Shown here: one piece after another, positions 15,350 to 22,299 of the stretch
Position numbering within the stretch: the stretch's first letter is position 1
How the letters are laid out: the number at the start of each line of letters is the position of its first letter
DNA from: Ramlibacter sp.
Lineage (GTDB): Bacteria > Pseudomonadota > Gammaproteobacteria > Burkholderiales > Burkholderiaceae_C
Reading direction: 5' to 3'
NCBI GenBank assembly: GCA_022844525.1
Contig: JALHLO010000009.1
Location: 1-35,269 of the forward strand
Length of the DNA stretch: 35,269 nucleotides
Made by a program: the position numbers and the translations under genes
The notes under the pieces: generated by a model
The model's database searches: none
What the model was told of the DNA's origin: nothing
What the model saw: only the letters and a program-made list of their open reading frames with translations

Positions 15350-15697
15350 CTACGCGCGCGCCGGTTCGCGTCCCGCGAACCGCGTCGGGTCGATCACTTC
15401 CAGCGCGCCTTCGCGCACCAGCCGCGCGAGCAGCTTGTCCAGCTGCTGGGGCGCCATGTCGCAGCGTTCCACCAGCCACTTGCGGTTCACCGGCTGGCTG
15501 CTCATGACGGACAGCATGCGGTAGATCTCCGCGGTGCGGCCGGACTCGGGCAGCTGAGGCCAGGCCTTCAGGCGGAAGATGAGGTCGTCACCGCGCAGGC
15601 GCGGTTCACCGGGAGCGGAGCGCGTGCCTTGCAGGGCAGGCCTCCGAGCTTGTCTGCGCTTGCCTCCCAACAGCATGCGAAGCGTCAATGTAAGCAT
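15350..15697 (-). CDS. Small winged-helix-like hypothetical protein, up to 115 aa
   Basis: The C-terminal ~70 residues look like a winged helix-turn-helix: DLIFRLKAWPQLPESGRTAEIYRMLSVM, then VNRKWLVERCDMAPQQLDKLLARLVREGALEVID. The N-terminal ~35 residues are Arg/Gly-rich and look unlike folded protein, so the true start may be downstream, for example the ATG at 15676 or a non-ATG start later. The longest start (ATG 15697) has no ribosome site and lies inside a 16-bp palindrome. The gene follows crcB on the same strand after 78 bp. Function unknown; a DNA-binding or adaptor role is inference from the fold-like pattern. Confidence 0.6.
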   Translation of the reverse strand: MLTLTLRMLLGGKRRQARRPALQGTRSAPGEPRLRGDDLIFRLKAWPQLPESGRTAEIYRMLSVMSSQPVNRKWLVERCDMAPQQLDKLLARLVREGALEVIDPTRFAGREPARA

Positions 15698-15704
15698 GCA
15701 TACA
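15689..15704. promoter_or_regulatory. 16-bp near-perfect palindrome at the winged-helix gene start
   Basis: TGTAAGCATGCATACA is symmetric except for one A/A pair on each side of the GCATGC core. It covers the upstream-most ATG (15697). A dimeric regulator site, perhaps for autoregulation by the adjacent winged-helix-like protein, is plausible but inferred. Confidence 0.4.
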
Positions 15705-15775
15705 GTGTCTGCCGCTGCCGGGCGGGCGCGCTAAGGGAAAGGGCTGCTCAACCTTAGAGCGTTTGCCTAAACGTC

Positions 15776-16168
15776 CTACGACAACGCGCGGACGGTGGCA
15801 AGCCCCAATGCGGTGGCCAGTACGGAGCCGAACAAGTGAGCGCCCGCCACCAGCAGGGCCCAGGCGATGCGTCCGCCTTCCAGGTGGGCGACGACTTCGG
15901 CCGAGAAGGTGGAGAAGGTCGTCAGGCCCCCCAGCAGCCCGGTCACCAGGAACAGGCGCACCTGGGGCGGCAGTTCGGGATGCTGCGCGAGCCAGCCGAT
16001 CACCACGCCGATCGCATAGCCGCCCACCAGGTTGGCCGCGAGGGTGCCGAGCGGCAGGGCGGGCAGCAGCGGATTGAGGCGCAGCGCCAGCAGCCAGCGC
16101 AGCAGGGCGCCCAGCGATGCGCCGGTGCTGATCGCCGCCACCGACAGCAGCACGCCCGCGCCGTTCAA
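15776..16168 (-). CDS. crcB: Fluoride channel CrcB/Fluc, 130 aa
   Basis: Small four-span membrane protein that exports fluoride as an antiparallel dimer. Family motifs are GASLGALLRWLLALR (~16-30), LGTLAANLVGGYAIGVV (~40-57, with the conserved Asn) and VTGLLGGLTTFSTFSAEV (~75-92, with the FSTFS Phe box). The start is TTG at 16168, which forms a 4-base TTGA overlap with the stop of the upstream response regulator; no ATG lies closer to the first helix. Because it is coupled to the regulator there is no room for a fluoride riboswitch directly upstream, unlike many crcB genes. Confidence 0.95.
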   Translation of the reverse strand: MNGAGVLLSVAAISTGASLGALLRWLLALRLNPLLPALPLGTLAANLVGGYAIGVVIGWLAQHPELPPQVRLFLVTGLLGGLTTFSTFSAEVVAHLEGGRIAWALLVAGAHLFGSVLATALGLATVRALS

Positions 16169-16848
16169 GCGGCGCCGTCCTCGGGGATGCGGTAGCCGAC
16201 GCCGCGCACGGTCTGGATGATGTTGTCGCCCAGCTTCCTGCGCAGGTGGTGCACGTGCACTTCCACGGCGCCGCCGTCGCCGACCCGGTTGCCGGTGCGG
16301 GCCTGGATGTCGGCGCGGCTCAGGGCGCGCGGCCGGTCTTCCAGCAGCGCCAGCAGCACGCCGAACTCCTGCTCGGTCAGTTCCACCGGCGCGCCGCCGC
16401 GCTGCACGAAGCGGCTGTTCGGATCGAGCACGAGATCGCGGTAGGTGATCTGCCCGGCCGACAGCGTGGTGCGCCGCCGCAGGAAGGCGCGCATCACCGC
16501 GCCCACTTCCTCCAGGTGCACCGGCTTGATCACGTAGCCGTCGGCACCGAGGTCGAGCGCGCTCAGGCGCGAGCGCAATTGCGAGCGGGCGGAGATCACC
16601 AGCACGGGGGTCTTGGGATCGGGCAGTTCGCCCGTGGGCGTGCGGCGCACCTTCTGCAGCAGGTCGGTGCCTTCGCCGTCGGGCAGGCTCAGGTCGAGCA
16701 GCACCAGGTCATGGGGGTGCTCGCGCAAGGAGGTCCAGGCGGAAGCGAGGTCGGCGCGGACCTGCGCCTCCCAGTTCTGCTTGCGCACCAGGCCCGCCAG
16801 GGCGGCGGAAGTGGTGGGGTCATCCTCGACGATCAGAACGCTGGTCAT
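16165..16848 (-). CDS. OmpR-family response regulator (orphan), 227 aa
   Basis: Receiver domain with acidic residues E8-D10, phospho-acceptor D52 (LVLLDLSLPDGEG), S at ISARS and K at VIKPVH, then an OmpR/PhoB winged helix (LTEQEFGVLLALLEDRPRAL, then AVEVHVHHLRRKLGDN and TVRGVGYRIPE). The ATG at 16848 begins the receiver directly (TSVLIVEDD), so the 16-residue upstream extension is rejected. No histidine kinase gene is next to it. Its stop overlaps the TTG start of crcB, which suggests co-translation. The YVIKP and the ISARSQLRSRLSALDLGADGY segment are standard, so phosphorylation looks possible. Confidence 0.93.
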   Translation of the reverse strand: MTSVLIVEDDPTTSAALAGLVRKQNWEAQVRADLASAWTSLREHPHDLVLLDLSLPDGEGTDLLQKVRRTPTGELPDPKTPVLVISARSQLRSRLSALDLGADGYVIKPVHLEEVGAVMRAFLRRRTTLSAGQITYRDLVLDPNSRFVQRGGAPVELTEQEFGVLLALLEDRPRALSRADIQARTGNRVGDGGAVEVHVHHLRRKLGDNIIQTVRGVGYRIPEDGAA

Positions 16849-16943
16849 GTCATCCGTGGGTTGCTGCCCGCGGGATTGTGCATGACGCGACGCCACCGCC
16901 GCGGCGCGGGGCCGATCGGCGGCCCCGCCGGGTGAGCCCTGGC

Positions 16944-17252
16944 TCAGGCGGAGAGTTCGGGCTTGAGCTCGTTGGCGGGGATCACGCCCTGGTCGCCGTC
17001 CTCGTACACCAGGTAGGCGGCGTTGCCCATCATGCGCCAGCAGGCCTGGAAGCGCTGCCCCTGGAACACGGCGGAGGCGGCGCGGAATTCCTTGGCGACG
17101 GCCGGCTCCAGGCGGCTCAGCACGAGTTCACTCTTGCAGTTATCGTCGGACAGGCGCACGGAATCGTCCCCCTGGCGGGCGATCAGATCCTGGGCGAAGG
17201 CGGGCGCCATCGCGAAGGACGCGAGGGCGGCACAGAACACGACGGCTTTCAT
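16944..17252 (-). CDS. Small secreted/periplasmic hypothetical protein, 102 aa
   Basis: A clear signal peptide (MKAVVFCAALASFAMAPAFA, cut before QDL at ~20/21) precedes a mature part of about 80 residues with two cysteines (in DDNCKSE and FQACWRM), likely a disulfide. The mature sequence ends in VYEDGDQGVIPANELKPELSA, suggesting a small beta-rich fold. I do not recognise the family. The ATG at 17252 has GGAG 7 bases upstream. The 179-bp region before it holds several hairpins and a GTCCTACA motif shared with ku and the KGG gene. Confidence 0.8.
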   Translation of the reverse strand: MKAVVFCAALASFAMAPAFAQDLIARQGDDSVRLSDDNCKSELVLSRLEPAVAKEFRAASAVFQGQRFQACWRMMGNAAYLVYEDGDQGVIPANELKPELSA

Positions 17253-17315
17253 CACGATCTCCAGAAAGATTGAGCGCACTGCAGCTCGGGATGAGGTCTG
17301 AAGTTCTGCGCTGCT

Positions 17316-17348
17316 GGGCCCCATGGTGGGGCCCGTGCGCCAGCGCAC
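17316..17348. repeat. Two adjacent perfect hairpins
   Basis: GGGCCCCA (17316-17323) pairs with TGGGGCCC (17327-17334) around TGG, and directly after it GTGCGC pairs with GCGCAC (17335-17348). There is no T-run, so a simple intrinsic terminator is unlikely. They lie in the 5' region of the small secreted-protein gene and downstream of hppD. Confidence 0.5.
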
Positions 17349-17349
17349 C

Positions 17350-17357
17350 TGTAGGAC
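17350..17357 (-). promoter_or_regulatory. GTCCTACA motif upstream of the secreted-protein gene
   Basis: Reads GTCCTACA on the coding strand, 97 bases before the ATG at 17252, the same orientation as the copies upstream of ku and the KGG gene. Function unknown. Confidence 0.3.
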
Positions 17358-17375
17358 CGGCGGCGCGTGGCCCGT

Positions 17376-17416
17376 CCGCCAAGTCCGTTTGACTGCCTAG
17401 TCAGGACGGAAGGCGG
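17376..17416 (-). terminator. Long imperfect hairpin after hppD, possible terminator or mRNA 3' structure
   Basis: Paired arms are CCGCC/GGCGG (17376-17380, 17412-17416), TCCGT/ACGGA (17384-17388, 17406-17410) and GACT/AGTC around GCCT (17391-17402). It begins 15 bases after the hppD stop. The absence of a U-tract argues against a classic intrinsic terminator; it may protect the mRNA end or assist Rho. Confidence 0.35.
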
Positions 17417-17431
17417 GGCCGCGCCCCCCGC

Positions 17432-18514
17432 TTACGGCTGCGCCACCGCCAGTGCGCCGCGGCGGATCTGGTCGCGTTCCAGCGATTCGAACAGGGCCTT
17501 GAAGTTGCCCTCGCCGAAGCCGTCGTCGCCCTCGCGCTGGATGAACTCGAAGAACACCGGCCCCAGCAGCGCCTGCGAGAAGATCTGCAGCAGCAGGCGC
17601 TTCTTCCCGCCTTCGGTGCTGCCATCGAGCAGGATGCCGCGCGCCTGCAGTTCAGCCACGTTCTGGCCGTGGCCCGGCAGGCGCTCCTGCAGCATCTCGT
17701 AATAGACCTCGTTGGGTGCCGTCATCAGCGGGATGCCGTTCATCTGCAGTTCGTCCACCGTCCTGCGCAGGTCGTCGGTGAGCAGCGCCACGTGCTGGAT
17801 GCCCTCGCCGTTGAACTTCATCAGGAACTCCTCGATCTGGCCGGCGCCCTGCTTGGCTTCCTCGTTCAGCGGGATGCGGATCTTCCCGTCCGGTGCCGTC
17901 ATCGCCTTGGACGTGAGGCCGGTGTACTCGCCCTGGATGTCGAAGTAGCGGATCTCGCGGAAGTCGAACAGGCGCTCGTAGAAGCCGGCCCAGAAGCCCA
18001 TGCGGCCGCGGTACACGTTGTGCGTGAGGTGGTCCACCTCGCGCAGGCCCACGCCGCGCGGGTGCCGCTGGACGCCTTCCAGGAATTCGAAGTCGATGTC
18101 GTAGATCGACCGGCCGTCCTCGTAGCGGTCGATCAGGTACAGCGGCGCGCCGCCGATGCCCTTGATCGCGGGCAGGCGCAGTTCCATCGGCCCGGTGGGA
18201 ATGTCGATCGGCTGCGCGCCCAGTTCCAGGGCGCGGAAATAGGCCTTGTGCGCGTCGCGCACGCGGAAGGCGAGGCCGCAGGCGGAAGGGCCATGCTCCG
18301 CCGCGAAGTAGGCCGCCAGGCTCTTCGGTTCGCGGTTGACGATGAAGTTGATGTCGCCCTGCCGGTACAGCAGGACGTCCTTGGAACGGTGGCGCGCCAC
18401 CAGCGAGAAACCCATCTTCGGGAACAGCGATTCGAGCTGGCCGGGGACGGGGGAAGCGAACTCGACGAACTCGAACCCCATGAGGCCCATGGGGTTGTCG
18501 AACAGATCAGCCAT
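17432..18514 (-). CDS. hppD: 4-hydroxyphenylpyruvate dioxygenase, 360 aa
   Basis: Non-haem Fe(II) dioxygenase converting 4-hydroxyphenylpyruvate to homogentisate in tyrosine and phenylalanine degradation. Two vicinal-oxygen-chelate domains are present. The iron ligands are H162 (VDHLTHNV), H241 (GIQHVALLT) and E323 ([11 protein letters not shown]). The C-terminal [15 protein letters not shown] segment (332-346) is the helix that gates the active site. Length and order fit the bacterial enzyme. The ATG at 18514 has AGGAG 7 bases upstream; an in-frame extension to 18712 lacks family similarity and is rejected. No other homogentisate-pathway gene is in the window. Confidence 0.97.
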   Translation of the reverse strand: MADLFDNPMGLMGFEFVEFASPVPGQLESLFPKMGFSLVARHRSKDVLLYRQGDINFIVNREPKSLAAYFAAEHGPSACGLAFRVRDAHKAYFRALELGAQPIDIPTGPMELRLPAIKGIGGAPLYLIDRYEDGRSIYDIDFEFLEGVQRHPRGVGLREVDHLTHNVYRGRMGFWAGFYERLFDFREIRYFDIQGEYTGLTSKAMTAPDGKIRIPLNEEAKQGAGQIEEFLMKFNGEGIQHVALLTDDLRRTVDELQMNGIPLMTAPNEVYYEMLQERLPGHGQNVAELQARGILLDGSTEGGKKRLLLQIFSQALLGPVFFEFIQREGDDGFGEGNFKALFESLERDQIRRGALAVAQP

Positions 18515-18576
18515 GCAATTGCTCCTGCGTGAGAAAGGGAAAGGGACGAAGCGGCGCGCACGGGGGCGCGGTGTCG

Positions 18577-18651
18577 TCAGGCAGGAGGCGCGCCGGGGAT
18601 GCCCCGCACGCTGCGCGCGAGGTGGTCGCCGATGAAGATGGCAAAGCACAT
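18577..18651 (-). CDS. Possible 24-codon leader ORF upstream of hppD
   Basis: An ATG at 18651 lies 9 nt after the GACAAT box of the predicted hppD promoter, so it would be the first start codon of the transcript, about 3 nt from its 5' end. The product ([20 protein letters not shown] and four more residues) ends at TGA 18577, 62 bases before hppD. There is no Shine-Dalgarno sequence. It contains no run of Tyr or Phe codons that would suggest classical attenuation. It may be non-functional. Confidence 0.3.
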   Translation of the reverse strand: MCFAIFIGDHLARSVRGIPGAPPA

Positions 18652-18660
18652 GGAAGGCCC

Positions 18661-18689
18661 ATTGTCGGTGCTGCCGCCTTTCGCGGCAA
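18661..18689 (-). promoter_or_regulatory. Predicted hppD promoter TTGCCG-N17-GACAAT
   Basis: -35 TTGCCG (18689 to 18684) and -10 GACAAT (18666 to 18661) are separated by exactly 17 bases. This predicts a start near 18654 and a leader of about 140 nt before hppD. It is the best-formed sigma-70 promoter I can see in the window. Confidence 0.5.
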
Positions 18690-18696
18690 GCGTCCC

Positions 18697-18708
18697 TGAC
18701 CTGGGTCA
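18697..18708. promoter_or_regulatory. Palindrome TGACCTGGGTCA between hppD and yitT-like gene
   Basis: 5-bp perfect arms (TGACC/GGTCA) around TG, just upstream of the hppD -35 box and about 25 bp before the -10-like box of the divergent gene. Position fits a regulator controlling one or both genes; regulator unknown. Confidence 0.4.
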
Positions 18709-18731
18709 ACATTGCGCCGGCCGCGCGGCGC

Positions 18732-18737
18732 TATCGT
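18732..18737 (+). promoter_or_regulatory. -10-like box TATCGT, 7 nt before the YitT-family start
   Basis: TATCGT is followed by CGCCGCC and the ATG at 18745, with no Shine-Dalgarno sequence. This would give a leaderless or nearly leaderless transcript. Weaker match than the TAGAAT-type boxes. Confidence 0.3.
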
Positions 18738-18744
18738 CGCCGCC

Positions 18745-19362
18745 ATGGCAGCTGCCTCCCTCCCGCAGCCGCGCAGCCAGCTGCACGACGACGCGCAGGG
18801 GCTGCTGACCGGCACCCTGTTCGCCGCCCTCGGCGTGCTCCTGATGCAGCACGCCGGCCTGGTCCCGGGCGGCACCGTGGGCATCGCGCTGCTGCTGCAC
18901 TACGCCACCAGGGTGGAGCTCGGGCTCGCGCTGTTCGCCATCAACATCCCCTTCTACGCGCTCGCGTGGATGCGCCTGGGGCGCGCCTTCACCGTGCGCA
19001 CCGCGCTGGCCGTGAGCCTGCTGTCGCTGCTGTCCTGGTGGCTGCCGCGCGCGATCACGCTGCAGCACGTGGACGGCGCCCTGGCGGCGGTGCTGGGCGG
19101 CCTCCTGTGCGGCGCCGGCATGCTGTTCCTGTTCCGGCATGGCGCCAGCCTCGGTGGGCTGAACGTGCTCGTGCTGCGCCTGCACGACCGCTTCGGCTGG
19201 TCGACCGGCAAGGTGCAGATGGCCATCGACGCGCTGATCGTGCTGGCGGGCGCCGCCGTCACGGCCGACCCGCGCCGCCTGGGCCTGTCGGTGCTGGCGG
19301 TGGTGGCGCTGAACCTGGTGCTGGTCTTCAACCACCGCAAGGGCCGCTACCAGCAGGGCTGA
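18745..19362 (+). CDS. YitT-family membrane protein, 205 aa
   Basis: Integral membrane protein of the YitT/DUF161 family, of unknown transport role. Five to six hydrophobic spans are seen. The family block is LLTGTLFAALGVLLMQHAGLVPGGTVGIALLLHY (~20-53), where the G-L-V-P-G-G-T-x-G-I-A motif is diagnostic. The C-terminal cytoplasmic DUF2179 domain found in many YitT proteins is absent; the protein ends shortly after the last span with HRKGRYQQG. The ATG at 18745 is chosen over the in-frame upstream ATG at 18712 because the latter would sit in the operator region and add 11 basic residues. Confidence 0.88.
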   Translation: MAAASLPQPRSQLHDDAQGLLTGTLFAALGVLLMQHAGLVPGGTVGIALLLHYATRVELGLALFAINIPFYALAWMRLGRAFTVRTALAVSLLSLLSWWLPRAITLQHVDGALAAVLGGLLCGAGMLFLFRHGASLGGLNVLVLRLHDRFGWSTGKVQMAIDALIVLAGAAVTADPRRLGLSVLAVVALNLVLVFNHRKGRYQQG

Positions 19363-19386
19363 AGCGGGGGCGGGCGGGGGACGCGT

Positions 19387-19392
19387 TAGCAT
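19387..19392 (+). promoter_or_regulatory. -10-like box TAGCAT, 8 nt before the TctD-like regulator start
   Basis: TAGCAT is followed by CCCCTCCC and the ATG at 19401. No Shine-Dalgarno sequence is present, so initiation would be near-leaderless. Confidence 0.35.
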
Positions 19393-19400
19393 CCCCTCCC

Positions 19401-20075
19401 ATGCGCATCCTGCTGGTGGAAGACGACAAGGTCCTGGCCGACGCGCTTTCGCGCGCGCTGGTGCAGTCGGCCCACGCGGTGGACATCGTGTCCACGGGGG
19501 AGGAGGCCGACCGCGCGCTGGCGCTCGCCATCTACGACCTGTGCATCCTGGACATCGGCCTGCCGGGCCTCAGCGGCCTGGACGTGCTCAAGCGCCTGCG
19601 CGGGCGCAAGTCCACCATGCCGGTGCTGATGCTCACCGCCTTCGACACGCTGGAAGACCGAGTGCGCGGGCTGGACCTCGGCGCCGACGACTACCTGGCC
19701 AAGCCCTTCGACCTGCCGGAGCTGGAAGCGCGCGTGCGCGCCCTGCTGCGGCGGGGCACCAACTCCACGCCTTACCTCGAGCACGGGCTGCTGCGCTTCG
19801 ACACGGTGGGGCGCCGCGTCTTCTACGACAAGAAGCCGCTGGAGCTGTCGCCGCGCGAGCTGGCCGTGCTGGAACTGCTGCTGATGCGCGAAGGCCGCGT
19901 GGTCAGCAAGGAGCAGATGGTCAACCACCTCTATGGCTGGGGCGACGAGGTGGGCGACAACGCCATCGAGGTCTACGTCTACCGCCTGCGCAAGAAGTTC
20001 GAGCCGCTCGGCATCGAGATCCGCACCGTGCGCGGCATGGGCTACCTGATGGAACGCGGCGATGCGCAAGGCTGA
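19401..20075 (+). CDS. OmpR-family response regulator, TctD/QseB-like, 224 aa
   Basis: Receiver domain with acidic E7-D9, phospho-acceptor D51 (LCILDIGLPGLSGLDVL), T at MLTAFD and K at YLAKPFDLPEL, followed by an OmpR winged helix (LSPRELAVLELLLMREGRVV, then AIEVYVYRLRKKFEP and RTVRGMGYLME). The sequence style matches the TctD/QseB/PmrA branch. The histidine kinase gene starts inside its last 14 bases, so the pair is translationally coupled. A direct repeat with 11-bp period upstream of the TerC-family gene (21483-21501) is a candidate binding site. Confidence 0.94.
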   Translation: MRILLVEDDKVLADALSRALVQSAHAVDIVSTGEEADRALALAIYDLCILDIGLPGLSGLDVLKRLRGRKSTMPVLMLTAFDTLEDRVRGLDLGADDYLAKPFDLPELEARVRALLRRGTNSTPYLEHGLLRFDTVGRRVFYDKKPLELSPRELAVLELLLMREGRVVSKEQMVNHLYGWGDEVGDNAIEVYVYRLRKKFEPLGIEIRTVRGMGYLMERGDAQG

Positions 20076-21462
20076 GCCGCGCCTGCAGCGCAAGCTGCTC
20101 GCCTGGCTCCTGGGCCCCCTGCTGCTGCTGCTGGTGCTGGACACCGTGGCGGCCTACTGGGTGTCGCTGCGCTTCGCCAACCTCGCCTACGACCGGGCGC
20201 TGCACGAGATCGCGCGCGAGATCGTGCTGCACGCGCGGCCGGGCGAACGCGGCAAGCCGCGGCTGGAGATGTCGGAGGCGGCGGCCAGCGTGCTGCTGAC
20301 CGATGCCCAGGACCGCCTGTTCTTCCGCCTCGACGCGCTGGACGGCGCCCTGCTCGGGGGCGATGCGTCGCTGCCGCCCGCGCGCCTGGCGCCCGGGCGC
20401 GGCGCCGACGCCCGCTTCTACGAGGACCAGGTGCACGGCGAGCGGGTGCGCATGGTGGCCGCCTGGATGCCGATCAACGAGACCGCCGGCGCGCCGATGG
20501 TGCGGGTGCAGGTGGCCGAGACGCTGAACAAGCGCAAGCGCCTGGCCTTCGAGATGCTCGCCAGCGTGGTGGTCCCGCAGCTGCTGCTGATCCTGCTGGC
20601 CACCGCCGTGGTCTGGATCGGCGTCTCGCGCGGCCTGCAGCCGCTGCAGCGCCTGCGCCACGCGGTGTCCGACCGCTCGCACCTGGACCTGAGCCCGATC
20701 GACACGCACGACGTGCCCGGCGAGGTGCGGCCGCTGGTGGACGAGGTCAACGAGCTGATGGCCCGCCTGGGCAAGACCTTCGATTTCCAGAACCGCTTCG
20801 TGGCCGACGCCGCGCACCAGCTGAAGACGCCGGTGAGCGGCCTGAAGGCGCAGATCGAGCTGGCGCTGCGCGAGAGCGACCCGGAGCGCGTGCGCCACTC
20901 GCTGGCGCAGCTTTACATCAGCGCCGATCGCCTGTCGCGCCTGGTGCGCCAGCTGCTCTCGCTGGCGCGCAACGAGCCCGGCGCGCTCGACACCGTGCAG
21001 CTGCAGCCGCTGGACCTGAACGCCTTCGCGCTGGAGGTCGGCATGGACTGGGTGCCGCACGCGATCAAGCGCAGCATCGACCTGGGCTTCGAGGGCGTGG
21101 AGCACCCGCTGATGATCGACGCCGACGGCGACCGGCTGCGCGAGTTGATCAACAACCTCATCGACAACGCGATCCGCTACAGCCCCCCGGGCGGGCGGGT
21201 GACGGTGCGCGTCGCGGCCACCGGCGACGGCCACGCGCGGCTGGCCATCAGCGACGACGGCCCCAGCATCCCGGTGGCCGAGCGCCAGCGCATCTTCGAG
21301 CGCTTCCACCGTCTGCTGGGCACGCAGGAGGACGGCAGCGGCCTGGGCCTGGCCATCGTCAGCGAGATCGCCACCCTGCACAGCGCGCGCATCGAGCTGG
21401 AAGAGGACGTGGACGGGGTGGGCAACACCTTCAGCGTGCTGTTCCGGCTGCGCCGCACCTGA
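20062..21462 (+). CDS. Sensor histidine kinase, TctE-like, 466 aa
   Basis: Two membrane spans (~12-34 and ~168-188) flank a periplasmic domain of about 130 residues of the 2CSK_N type found in TctE-like kinases. A HAMP-like linker (~190-240) leads to the HisKA box with H252 (VADAAHQLKTPVSGLKAQ), then the N box (ELINNLIDNAIRYSPPGG), DDGPSIP and GSGLGLAIVSEIA. The D-x-G-x-G of the G1 box reads DDGPS, a conservative variation common in the TctE group. It overlaps the response regulator gene by 14 bases. TctDE systems sense tricarboxylates in other bacteria; here the ligand is not known. Confidence 0.94.
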   Translation: MRKAEPRLQRKLLAWLLGPLLLLLVLDTVAAYWVSLRFANLAYDRALHEIAREIVLHARPGERGKPRLEMSEAAASVLLTDAQDRLFFRLDALDGALLGGDASLPPARLAPGRGADARFYEDQVHGERVRMVAAWMPINETAGAPMVRVQVAETLNKRKRLAFEMLASVVVPQLLLILLATAVVWIGVSRGLQPLQRLRHAVSDRSHLDLSPIDTHDVPGEVRPLVDEVNELMARLGKTFDFQNRFVADAAHQLKTPVSGLKAQIELALRESDPERVRHSLAQLYISADRLSRLVRQLLSLARNEPGALDTVQLQPLDLNAFALEVGMDWVPHAIKRSIDLGFEGVEHPLMIDADGDRLRELINNLIDNAIRYSPPGGRVTVRVAATGDGHARLAISDDGPSIPVAERQRIFERFHRLLGTQEDGSGLGLAIVSEIATLHSARIELEEDVDGVGNTFSVLFRLRRT

Positions 21463-21482
21463 CGGCGCCGTCATCCGGCGTT

Positions 21483-21501
21483 CAGCTGGCTGACAGCTGG
21501 C
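21483..21501 (+). promoter_or_regulatory. Direct repeat CAGCTGGC with 11-bp period upstream of terC-like gene
   Basis: CAGCTGGC at 21483-21490 and again at 21494-21501. Head-to-tail repeats one helical turn apart are the normal binding arrangement of OmpR-family regulators. It lies 83 bases before the TerC-family start, in the gap after the kinase. Repeat seen; binding inferred. Confidence 0.4.
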
Positions 21502-21584
21502 GTCCATGAGGGCGTCAGCGCGCGTCCCTAAGCTCGCAGGTGACGAAATCGGAGCCCGGTTTTCGCACCATTCGAGGAGACACC

Positions 21585-22292
21585 ATGGCCTTCCTGTCCA
21601 GCCCGGAGTTCTGGGTTGCCCTTTCGCAGATCATCCTGATCAACATCGTCCTGTCCGGCGACAACGCGGTGGTGATCGCGCTGGCCTGCCGCTCGCTGCC
21701 GCCCAAGCAGCAGAAGAACGCGATCATCTTCGGCAGCGTCGGCGCGATCGTGCTGCGCGTGATCCTGACCTTCTTCGCCGTCTACCTGCTCACGCTGCCC
21801 TACCTGAAGCTGATCGGCGCGGCCCTGCTGCTGTGGATCGGCGTCGGCCTGCTCAAGGGCGAGGACGAGGAAGAGCACATGGACGACAACTCCAACCTCG
21901 CCGCGGCGATCAAGACGATCATCATCGCGGACCTGGTGATGAGCCTGGACAACGTGATCGGCGTGGCGGCCGCCGCCAAGGGCAACGTGCCGCTGCTGGT
22001 GTTCGGCCTCGTGATCAGCATCCCGCTGATCATCTTCGGCAGCAAGCTGATCCTGGGCCTGATGAACCGCTTCCCGATCATCATCACGCTGGGCGCCGGC
22101 CTCCTGGGCTGGGTCGCGGGCGAGATGTTCCTGACCGACCCGGCGATCCACGACTGGGTCGAGAAGCACCACTACCTGCACAACATCATGCCGGCGCTCG
22201 GTGCCGTGCTGGTGGTGGGCGTGGGCAAGTTCCTGGGCAGCCGTGGCCGCGCACCTGCCGACGGGGGCACCCGTGTCGACCAGGCCGCGTGA
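21585..22292 (+). CDS. TerC-family integral membrane protein (YjbE/YkoY-like), 235 aa
   Basis: Multi-span membrane protein of the TerC superfamily, members of which export manganese or confer tellurite and metal tolerance. About seven hydrophobic spans are seen. The signature acidic motifs inside spans are SGDNAVVIALA (~24-34) and MSLDNVIGVAAAA (~122-134), thought to bind metal. A cytoplasmic acidic loop (KGEDEEEHMDD, ~87-97) lies between them. The ATG has a strong GAGGAG site. The universal stress gene follows 7 bp later. I see no yybP-ykoY riboswitch in the 122-bp leader region. Confidence 0.92.
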   Translation: MAFLSSPEFWVALSQIILINIVLSGDNAVVIALACRSLPPKQQKNAIIFGSVGAIVLRVILTFFAVYLLTLPYLKLIGAALLLWIGVGLLKGEDEEEHMDDNSNLAAAIKTIIIADLVMSLDNVIGVAAAAKGNVPLLVFGLVISIPLIIFGSKLILGLMNRFPIIITLGAGLLGWVAGEMFLTDPAIHDWVEKHHYLHNIMPALGAVLVVGVGKFLGSRGRAPADGGTRVDQAA

Positions 22293-22299
22293 GTCCGCC

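Noticed and set aside
15773-15780. GTCCTACG as a further copy of the GTCCTACA element
   Set aside because: It differs at the last base and overlaps the crcB stop codon, so it is probably chance. A similar GTCCTACG at 1411-1418 lies downstream of the 116-aa gene's start side without a fitting target gene.
16169-16250. Fluoride riboswitch before crcB
   Set aside because: The region is coding sequence of the response regulator, whose stop overlaps the crcB start, and no crcB-motif core was seen.
21463-21584. yybP-ykoY manganese riboswitch before the TerC-family gene
   Set aside because: Such riboswitches often precede TerC-family genes, but I could not find the conserved core here; the region shows direct repeats instead.
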